Assembly (NCBI GenBank): GCA_902783795.1
Contig: CACZSO010000104.1
Coordinates: forward strand, 1 to 12,285
From: an uncultured Eubacteriales bacterium
GTDB lineage: Bacteria > Bacillota > Clostridia > Lachnospirales > Lachnospiraceae
Length of the DNA: 12,285 bases
Direction: 5' to 3'
Shown: positions 7,157 through 12,285 of the stretch, in pieces
Layout: each line of letters opens with the position of its first letter
Numbering within the stretch: position 1 is the first letter of the stretch
Notes under the pieces: generated by a model
What the model was told of the DNA's origin: nothing
The model's database searches: none
What the model saw: the letters and a program-made list of their open reading frames with translations, nothing else
Program-made: the position numbers and the translations under genes

Positions 7157-7611
7157 GTCCGTAGCTGATTCTTTCGAGGAGGCAGATGGGAGAAAGCGGA
7201 GCGCTTTTCAGGAGGAGAGGCAGATGGAAGAGAGGCCGGGAAAACAAGTATAAGAAGTTCGTTTTAAGCAACAGTGGACTTTACTTGTCATATAGTGTAA
7301 TATGAAAAATGAAGATCCTGGCTGGAAATCACTAACTATTCAATTATAAGGCACTTCCAAACGGAAAATTACTTTCGTGAAGGAGTTTTTGAGAACATCG
7401 TATAGGGCTGATTTTATTTGTCTTAAAATGGTTTTTGGTTTTGATTTTGAGTAGTTAGACTGTGCTTGGCCATGATAGAAGCAGCCAGGTTCAAAGAATA
7501 TAAGTAAGAGTAAAGCAATATAATTACTGATACAAAAAGTCTCGGGATTTGAGTAAGATAGTAACGGTTGTTGAATTATAACATTTAATAGAAAACCGTG
7601 AAAAAGATCCC
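7157..7611. other. Gene-free stretch between array 2 and the DUF2200 gene
   Basis: It opens with a 15-bp imperfect direct repeat, GAGGCAGATGGGAGA (7179-7193) and GAGGCAGATGGAAGA (7217-7231). Between the copies is a small palindrome, AAAGCG-GAG-CGCTTT (7193-7207). The remainder, from about 7240, is A+T-rich. A 97-codon minus-strand frame (7340-7633) exists, but it has no ribosome binding site and I do not treat it as a gene. Confidence 0.45.
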
Positions 7612-7640
7612 TTGTCTTCTTTGAAACCATCACTTATATA
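7612..7640 (+). promoter_or_regulatory. Candidate promoter of the DUF2200-DUF1905 operon
   Basis: TTGTCT at 7612-7617 (four of six), a 17-base spacer, and TATATA at 7635-7640 (four of six). It lies about 45 bases upstream of the DUF2200 start. Both boxes are imperfect, in an A+T-rich background. Confidence 0.35.
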
Positions 7641-7686
7641 TTTTGTTGAGGGGATGTTCGATATTATTTGATTTGAGGTGATGTTC

Positions 7687-8022
7687 ATGGCTCGTCAAAG
7701 TGTTTTTGATATGAAGGTTTCGAAGGTGTATCCTCTGCTGCTTCAGAAGGTGGAGCGGAAAGGACGCACAAAAGAAGAACTGGATGAGGTCATTAGCTGG
7801 CTTACCGGATACGATATGGCATCGGTGGATATGGAGATGACGTATGGCGCCTTTTTCGAGAACGCGCCGGCCATGAATCCCAGGGCATCGCTGATCAAGG
7901 GGAAGATATGCGGTGTGGCCGTGGAGAGCATTGAGGATCCTCTGATGCAGAAGATCCGCTGGCTGGACAAACTGGTCGATGAACTGGCGAAGGGCAAGTC
8001 TGTGGAGAAGGTGCTGCGGTGA
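7687..8022 (+). CDS. DUF2200 family protein
   Basis: I choose the ATG at 7687 (111 residues) because GAGGTG at 7675-7680 sits 6 bases before it; in-frame GTG at 7678 and ATG at 7681 overlap that site. The sequence follows the DUF2200 pattern nearly end to end: KVYPLLLQKVERKGRTKEELDE near 14-35 (KVYPLLLQKVERKG then RTKEELDE), ISWLTGYD, a NPRASLIKGKICGV block, and the C-terminal IEDPLMQKIRWLDKLVDELA followed by KGKSVEKVLR. The family is small, cytosolic and of unknown biochemical function. There is no signal peptide or membrane segment. Its stop overlaps the next start (GTGA), so the two proteins are probably translationally coupled and made together. Confidence 0.93.
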   Translation: MARQSVFDMKVSKVYPLLLQKVERKGRTKEELDEVISWLTGYDMASVDMEMTYGAFFENAPAMNPRASLIKGKICGVAVESIEDPLMQKIRWLDKLVDELAKGKSVEKVLR

Positions 8023-8306
8023 GTGATAAAAAGCGATACGAATATGATGCGGTTTTGTGTGAACTTGAGGACAATGGCGGGGCATATGTTCCTTTCCCAT
8101 GGAATGTCCGTGAGGAGTTTGGCAAAGGCCGCGTGAAAGTCCATGCCCAATTCGATGGGATCTCCTATGACGGAAGTATCGTCAATATGGGTGTAAAAAA
8201 TGAAGATGGCACAGTCTGCTGGATCATTGGTGTATTGAAAGCGATCCGGACAATGTTGAATAAACACAATGGCGACACGATCCATGTGATCATTGAAGAA
8301 GCCTGA
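8019..8306 (+). CDS. DUF1905 domain protein
   Basis: A 95-residue protein starting at GTG (8019), which overlaps the preceding TGA by four bases. GGAGAAGG at 8004-8010, inside the DUF2200 gene, supplies the ribosome binding site. The domain fills the protein: YEYDAVLCELEDNGGAYVPF, then REEFGKGRVKVHAQFDG at about 31-47, GSIVNMGVKN, IIGVLKAIR and the closing GDTIHVIIEE. DUF1905 folds as a small beta-barrel and is often found fused to, or beside, YdeI/OmdA-type 'bacteriocin-protection' domains; neither is present here. The function is unknown. The tight coupling suggests it works with, or at the same time as, the DUF2200 protein. Confidence 0.9.
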   Translation: MSDKKRYEYDAVLCELEDNGGAYVPFPWNVREEFGKGRVKVHAQFDGISYDGSIVNMGVKNEDGTVCWIIGVLKAIRTMLNKHNGDTIHVIIEEA

Positions 8307-8350
8307 CCTAAAAAGACTGAGACAAAAATCAATATTGTAAGAGGAAAAAG

Positions 8351-9151
8351 ATGGATAAATTTGATTATACGGATCCGATCTGTCCGTTTGATGCATCGAT
8401 GTGGACGGGGGCGCCACAGGAAATGGTGCCTGTCAGGCGCGTCATGGATAAGTCGGATGAGCTGCTGAGCCGTGACGATTTCAGTGGTGCGGAGAAGCAT
8501 CTTTTATATTGGCTTAAGTCAGCGGAAGCGTTCCGCGACATTCGCGGCGCCTTCTTCCTGCACAACGAACTCATTGGCTTTTACAGGAAAACGGGCAATG
8601 AGGCGAGGGCATTGGAGGAGATCGCGGCGGCCTTTTCCCTGACGGAGGATGAGCGCATAGGCAAAGATAACACAGGTTTTGCTACACTTTGTGTGAACGC
8701 CGCAACAGCCAAAAAAGCCTTCGGCCGTTCGGAAGAAGCATTGCCGCTTTTTACTGAGGCGAAGAGGATCTATGAGCGGGAGCTGAAGCCGGACGACAGG
8801 CGATTGGGTGGTCTGTATAATAATATGGCACTGTCGTATGCGGATCTGGGAGAATGGGACGATGCGGATGCGTACTTTCTAAAGGCCATCGAAGTTATGT
8901 CCCGGGTGGAGCATGGCGAGCTGGAGCAGGCTATTTCTTACTTGAATCTGGCCGATATCCAGGCTGAGGATGACCCGAAGATCGAGGAATATCTGGACAA
9001 GGCGGAAGCGCTTCTGGATACAGAAAGCCTGCCAAGAGATAGTTATTATGCCTTCGTGGCAGATAAATGCGCGCCGGTGTTTGACGGATATCAGAGACAA
9101 GAATACGCACAGAAACTGAGACAGAGAAAGAAAGAGATCACAGGGGTGTGA
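8351..9151 (+). CDS. Tetratricopeptide repeat (TPR) protein
   Basis: A 266-residue, acidic, soluble protein made almost wholly of TPR-like helix pairs: about 33-65, 67-100, 110-144, 151-184 (the most canonical, LYNNMALSYADLGEWDDADA then YFLKAIEV) and 193-224. The short N-terminal lead MDKFDYTDPICPFD and a basic C-terminal tail KLRQRKKEITGV frame the repeats. AGAGGA lies before the ATG. The gene begins 44 bases after the DUF1905 stop with no terminator between, so it may be in the same operon. TPR solenoids bind other proteins; the likely partner by position is the DUF4037-like protein downstream, a pairing I recall in Clostridia and streptococci but cannot confirm here. There is no catalytic domain or export signal. 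Confidence 0.85.
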   Translation: MDKFDYTDPICPFDASMWTGAPQEMVPVRRVMDKSDELLSRDDFSGAEKHLLYWLKSAEAFRDIRGAFFLHNELIGFYRKTGNEARALEEIAAAFSLTEDERIGKDNTGFATLCVNAATAKKAFGRSEEALPLFTEAKRIYERELKPDDRRLGGLYNNMALSYADLGEWDDADAYFLKAIEVMSRVEHGELEQAISYLNLADIQAEDDPKIEEYLDKAEALLDTESLPRDSYYAFVADKCAPVFDGYQRQEYAQKLRQRKKEITGV

Positions 9152-9336
9152 TGAGAGGTTATTAACAGCACGGAGAGTAAGACACTGCAGAAGGAAGTAC
9201 ATTTTTGTGCTGCTGATGCCGGTTTAAAGTTATATCAGCCCGGAAACAGTACTTGACTGAGAAGACTCAAGCCTGAAAATGTAACATGATGAAGAGAGTT
9301 TTTTGTACTGAAACGGAGTGAATAAGTGGGGATCTA
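9152..9336. other. TPR-DUF4037 intergenic region with hairpin
   Basis: A 185-base gap. CAGCAC at 9166-9171 pairs with GTGCTG at 9207-9212 across 35 bases. TTGACT at 9253-9258 followed 16 bases later by GAAAAT could be a weak promoter for the downstream gene. Neither is strong, so whether the last gene is co-transcribed with the TPR gene is open. Confidence 0.3.
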
Positions 9337-10269
9337 ATGAAGGGTTTAGAATTATCAGAACAATATTACCGGACCTACGGCGAACCTATGCTGAAGGAGA
9401 AATTTCCGGAGCTTTTTCCGAAAATAGCGGCGGGGCTGATAGGCAGTGGTTCGGAGGTCCTGGGTTATGATGATGAGACGTCTCAGGATCACGATTTCAG
9501 TCCGGGTTTTTGTGTGATATTGCCGGGAGAAGAGGTGGTGAGCCGCCGGGAGGCGTTTCTTTTAGAACGCGCCTACAGTCAGCTTCCCGAGAGTTTTGAA
9601 GGCTTTACCCGGCAGAAATTATCCCCGGTGGGCGGGAACCGGCTGGGCGTGATCCGCTTTTCCGATTTCCTGCGGCAAAGGACCGGCAGCCCGACAGGCG
9701 AGCTGGACACCTACGACTGGCTGACATTGCCGGAACAGAATCTCCTGGAGATCACGGCGGGCAAGATCTTTTCGGATCCGAGTGGATTTGTGAGTGAGAT
9801 ACGGGAGGATCTCAGGACCTTGCCGGAAGCGATCCGGCTGAAAAAACTGGCCGGGAATCTGCTCTACGCTGCCCAGGCAGGTGTGTACAATTATGAGCGT
9901 TGTCTTGAGCACAAAGAGTCAGGAGCCGCCCAGCTGTCACTTTTTGATTTCGAAAAATCGGCCATGCAATGCTGCTTCGTCCTTTCCGAAAGGTACATGC
10001 CCTATTATAAATGGCGCTTCCGGGCGTTTCGTGAACTGCCGGCTTTCGGTCATCATGCAGAGAAGATGGAGTACCTGATCTCCAGCCCGAATGAGGCAGA
10101 GAATGTGGAGAAAAAGCGAGAAATGATCACCGGGATCCTGGAAGACATCCTGACAGCAGCGGGGTTTGAAAAAGGAACTGACCCAGGCAAAGCCGCTTAT
10201 GAACTGAACGACAAGATCAGCGACGGAGAACTGCGGAATCTGAATATCCTGGCAGCGGCAGGAGAGTAA
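9337..10269 (+). CDS. DUF4037-like protein with nucleotidyltransferase-type N-terminus
   Basis: A 310-residue cytosolic protein. The opening LELSEQYYRTYGEPMLKEKF and the strip AAGLIGSGSEVLGYDDETSQ (31-50), followed by DHDFSPGFCV (51-60), are what I associate with DUF4037 proteins. Gly38-Ser39 followed 11 residues later by Asp51-x-Asp53 fits the GS...DxD signature of nucleotidyltransferase-fold enzymes, which bind a metal-nucleotide. The helical remainder (about 140-300) is the usual accessory part, including a stretch YMPYYKWRFRAFRELP at about 216-231. No substrate can be named. The ribosome binding site is only fair (GTGGGGAT before ATG at 9337). An AGATTT/AAATCT hairpin with a T-run at 10280-10306 could be a weak terminator just after the stop. 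Confidence 0.85.
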   Translation: MKGLELSEQYYRTYGEPMLKEKFPELFPKIAAGLIGSGSEVLGYDDETSQDHDFSPGFCVILPGEEVVSRREAFLLERAYSQLPESFEGFTRQKLSPVGGNRLGVIRFSDFLRQRTGSPTGELDTYDWLTLPEQNLLEITAGKIFSDPSGFVSEIREDLRTLPEAIRLKKLAGNLLYAAQAGVYNYERCLEHKESGAAQLSLFDFEKSAMQCCFVLSERYMPYYKWRFRAFRELPAFGHHAEKMEYLISSPNEAENVEKKREMITGILEDILTAAGFEKGTDPGKAAYELNDKISDGELRNLNILAAAGE

Positions 10270-10520
10270 AAAGAAAGGTAGATTTTTAGGAAATCTGAAG
10301 TTTTTTATGGCTTAGAATTGAGCATATAAAGCAGTACAAAAAGAGACAAGTCCGTAAGCATGGTGCCAGATCCGAATATGTGTCATTTAATCCAAAACGG
10401 GCTAATTATTCAAGTAGATCTGCCACGGTTTAAGCTGATTTGTAATCTCAAAAATCCAGATGACTTCAAACGCATTAAATCACTCGAGAAGACTGTGTCG
10501 AAAAGAGTAAATAACTGTGA
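10270..10520. other. Gene-free stretch after the DUF4037-like gene
   Basis: It contains the weak A+T-rich hairpin (AGATTT 10280-10285, AAATCT 10291-10296, six Ts at 10301) just after the stop codon. An 80-codon frame at 10360-10602 lacks a ribosome binding site and runs through the strong terminator, so it is unlikely to be a gene. An unannotated short RNA ending at that terminator remains possible. Confidence 0.4.
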
Positions 10521-10570
10521 AAAACCTCCAGAGTGTAACGTTGAAAAACGTATGACTCCGGAGGTTTTTA
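10521..10570 (+). terminator. Strong rho-independent terminator
   Basis: AAAACCTCC (10521-10529) pairs with GGAGG and the following Ts (10560-10568). After one A/C mismatch GAGT pairs with ACTC (10531-10534 and 10555-10558), and ACGTT pairs with AACGT (10538-10542 and 10547-10551) around GAAA. The T-run TTTTTATTATTAT follows. It lies about 250 bases beyond the DUF4037-like stop. The A-run on its left could also let it work leftward. Confidence 0.85.
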
Positions 10571-10587
10571 TTATTATGACAGGGGCC

Positions 10588-10833
10588 TCAAAACACCCAT
10601 AAGATGGTTGCCGGCCGGTTCCGTTTTAACAAACTTCCACCGGCCTTCCACAAACTGCTTCGCAGGCTTCGCGGGTGTGCACGCAAAGCTGCAAACTGTA
10701 AATTCCCTTTACTCACGTTGCCTTCGCGGACATTCCGCGCTCTCGTGGAGTAAAAATACGCCATCTCTTCGTTGTGCTGTTTCAATTCGGAGCATTCTGC
10801 ACTTTCGTGGAAAAAATCCACTTCGTGCTTCAA
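10588..10833 (-). other. Intergenic segment with open minus-strand frame and internal repeat; probable gene remnant or dispersed repeat
   Basis: The minus strand is open for 81 codons, but the only far-upstream start is TTG at 10831-10833 and there is no ribosome binding site. Read on the minus strand, a 24-base block TCCACGAAAGTGCAGAATGC (10811 leftward) recurs as TCCACGAGAGCGCGGAATGT (10749 leftward), 62 bases apart. The segment is unlike the A+T-rich DNA on its left and has many GCGAAG/CTTCGC-type short palindromes. I recall similar frames between genes in Lachnospiraceae but cannot verify that. I do not call it a protein gene. Confidence 0.4.
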
Positions 10834-10839
10834 ATAGGG

Positions 10840-10899
10840 AGTGTCCCAAGGTCGATCCCCATTAATGTAAGCATGAGTAGGGATCGACCTTGGGACACT
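10840..10899. repeat. Perfect 20-bp inverted repeat
   Basis: AGTGTCCCAAGGTCGATCCC at 10840-10859 is matched exactly, inverted, at 10880-10899, with a 20-base loop. It lies 37 bases past the alcohol dehydrogenase stop, where a terminator would be expected. Neither strand has a proper T-run after the stem (plus side continues TTTGATCATATT). It may be an atypical terminator or a dispersed palindromic element. Confidence 0.9.
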
Positions 10900-10936
10900 T
10901 TGATCATATTATGTTTTGTGATAAAAAGATTCCCGC

Positions 10937-12136
10937 TTATCTGCAGGCTTTATAGATGGCTACGATATCGTCGTAATCCAAAATCTTGAAAGCGCCGATC
11001 TTCCGTGTGCGGTCGTAGGTGCATTCGACAGCAAGCTTCTCGATCTCTTCATCATCCGGTGTGTGGCCCAGCAGCTCCGTCAGCGACAACGGCATGCCCA
11101 GACTCTTGAAGAAAGCATTGGTCTTCAGGATACCCTCTTCGGAAGCCTTTGTATCGTCCGGCTCTGTAATGCCGTAGACCTTGCGTGCAAACTGTGCGAA
11201 ACGGCCAATATTCTCGCTGCGGACGTAGCGGCACCAGGCGGCCCAGACTGCCGACAATGTAGCGCCGTGGGTGGAGTCGTAAAGGGCGGAGATGGCCATG
11301 CCCAGCTGATGGCAGGCCCAGTCACCCTCACGCGGCGTATCGCCCTGGGCACCCACGCCCGTCAGGCCCACATGGGACACACTGCCGCACCACATGATCT
11401 CGCTCATGGCCTCGTAATCTTGCGGATCTTCCACGCCTCTGGGGCCGTACAGGACTATATCACGGAACAGGCCTTCAGCGATCTCATCGGTCAGATGATT
11501 TCCAAGAACAGCGGCAAAATAGCGCTCAGAAGTGTGCATGAAAATGTCCGCAGCGCCGGCCCCGATCTGGTACTTTGGCAGCGTCATGGTGAGCTCCGGA
11601 TTCATGATGGCAAAGCGGCAGCGGTTGAACTCTGTCGTGATGCCGCGTTTCGTGGGCGGGACCTTCGTATCATTGGTCAGCACCGCAGAATTACTGGTCT
11701 CGCTGCCAGCCGCCGAAATGGTCAATATCGTTCCGATGGGCAGGCTTTTGGTGACTTTCGTGCCGGTCCAGAAATCCCAGATATCATGGGAGGGATCCGC
11801 CACCGCGTGGGCTACACCCTTCGCGGTATCGATCACTGAGCCGCCGCCCACCGCCAATATGAAATCAGCCTGGAAAGCAAGCGCAGCCTTCACCATCTCC
11901 CGCGCGGTAGAGACCAGCGGATTCGGCACCACACCGCCCATAGCCTCAGCAGCAACATCGTTCTCCTTAAGATTCTGCATCACCCGGTCCAGAAGCCCGC
12001 TCCTCACAGCAGACTGTCCGCCATAGACTACGAAAACACGGCTTCCGCCATATTTCTTCACCATCTCTGCAGTCCTAAGTTCCGTATCTTTACCAAATAC
12101 GATCTCCGTAGGAGCATGATAAACAAACTTTTGCAT
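10937..12136 (-). CDS. Iron-containing alcohol dehydrogenase, BDH/YqhD-like, probably NADP(H)-dependent
   Basis: At 399 residues it is the usual length for group III (iron-containing) alcohol dehydrogenases. These are cytosolic enzymes that interconvert aldehydes or ketones and alcohols in fermentation or aldehyde detoxification. The N-terminal part is the nucleotide-binding domain: YGGQSAVRSGLLD at 38-50 and GGGSVIDTAKG at 97-107. The position equivalent to the NAD-selecting Asp of FucO is not acidic here, which favours NADP(H), as in BdhA/YqhD. AAGSETS at 142-148 is the family's pre-metal motif. The four metal ligands are in place: Asp197, His201 (ADIFMH), His276 (WACH) and His290 (STHG), the last two 14 apart as in the family. 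A perfect AAGGAGG precedes ATG. It is transcribed alone; the physiological substrate cannot be told. Confidence 0.95.
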   Translation of the reverse strand: MQKFVYHAPTEIVFGKDTELRTAEMVKKYGGSRVFVVYGGQSAVRSGLLDRVMQNLKENDVAAEAMGGVVPNPLVSTAREMVKAALAFQADFILAVGGGSVIDTAKGVAHAVADPSHDIWDFWTGTKVTKSLPIGTILTISAAGSETSNSAVLTNDTKVPPTKRGITTEFNRCRFAIMNPELTMTLPKYQIGAGAADIFMHTSERYFAAVLGNHLTDEIAEGLFRDIVLYGPRGVEDPQDYEAMSEIMWCGSVSHVGLTGVGAQGDTPREGDWACHQLGMAISALYDSTHGATLSAVWAAWCRYVRSENIGRFAQFARKVYGITEPDDTKASEEGILKTNAFFKSLGMPLSLTELLGHTPDDEEIEKLAVECTYDRTRKIGAFKILDYDDIVAIYKACR

Positions 12137-12285
12137 AACAACCTCCTTATGCTTTACATAAATACCTGCAATACCACACAGCAGGATATTAGTTTGTGCG
12201 TTGTTTTATAGAAGGGCAGATAAATCAAGCCTTAAGCATTCTGACAAGACCAAAAGATAAACCCATACTTCATGCCTGCATGAAA
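12137..12285. other. Upstream region of the alcohol dehydrogenase gene
   Basis: It contains the AAGGAGG ribosome binding site (12142-12148, minus strand). On the minus strand TTGTCA followed 17 bases later by TTTATC could be a weak promoter (the -10 matches only three of six). No open frame enters from the right-hand edge. Confidence 0.35.

Noticed and set aside
6705..7271. Short minus-strand frames across and just past repeat array 2
   Set aside because: For those in the array, the unit length breaks the reading frame; none of them has a start signal.
7340..7633. A 97-codon minus-strand frame in the A+T-rich gap
   Set aside because: It has a GTG start with no ribosome binding site, overlaps the likely promoter of the DUF2200 gene, and shows no recognisable family.
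9166..9212. CAGCAC/GTGCTG hairpin as a further copy of the 85-bp repeat
   Set aside because: The arms are similar to the GCACTGC type, but the interior lacks the CATTCATTT core and the spacing is wrong; the match is too weak.
10360..10602. An 80-codon plus-strand frame after the DUF4037-like gene
   Set aside because: It has no ribosome binding site and reads straight through a strong terminator hairpin.
11063..11839. A 258-codon plus-strand frame opposite the alcohol dehydrogenase
   Set aside because: It lies entirely within a well-conserved gene on the other strand and shows no protein-family features.

Overview
The window looks like chromosomal DNA from a gut-type Clostridia member, most likely Lachnospiraceae. 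The reasons are the strong AGGAGG-type ribosome binding sites, the mid-range base composition, and the gene families: DegV, an ECF S component, DUF2200, DUF1905, a DUF4037-like protein and a BDH-type iron alcohol dehydrogenase. This is a family-level inference; no rRNA or other marker is present.

Layout: (1) 1-440, the N-terminal part of a minus-strand gene cut by the window edge. (2) 441-1465, about 1 kb without a gene, holding a strong sigma70-type promoter with an embedded palindrome (800-828) and a tandem array of 85-bp hairpin-bounded repeats (about 931-1332, with a decayed copy before it). (3) 1466-4525, a 1019-residue protein joining a CocE/X-Pro-peptidase-like hydrolase to a second alpha/beta hydrolase domain, followed by a palindromic intergenic element. 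(4) 4821-5669, a DegV fatty-acid-binding protein, convergent across a shared terminator with an ECF transporter S component (5721-6338, minus). (5) 6564-7156, a second 85-bp repeat array, of the same family as the first but in the opposite orientation. (6) 7687-10269, a plus-strand run of four genes: DUF2200, DUF1905, a TPR protein and a DUF4037-like nucleotidyltransferase-fold protein. (7) 10270-10936, gene-free, with a rho-independent terminator, a segment with an internal degenerate repeat, and a perfect 20-bp inverted repeat. (8) 10937-12136, a minus-strand iron-containing alcohol dehydrogenase, followed by about 150 bp of upstream DNA with nothing recognisable.

There is no single pathway across the window. 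The hydrolase, DegV and ECF genes form a block flanked by the two inverted repeat arrays. The first pair of the four-gene run is translationally coupled (GTGA overlap); the TPR and DUF4037-like genes may belong to the same unit but are spaced more widely. The most unusual content is the repeat family. Two arrays about 5.2 kb apart share the 85-bp period, the core CATTCATTT (or a close variant) and the hairpin layout, yet the terminal stem sequences differ between subtypes. I do not recognise this family.
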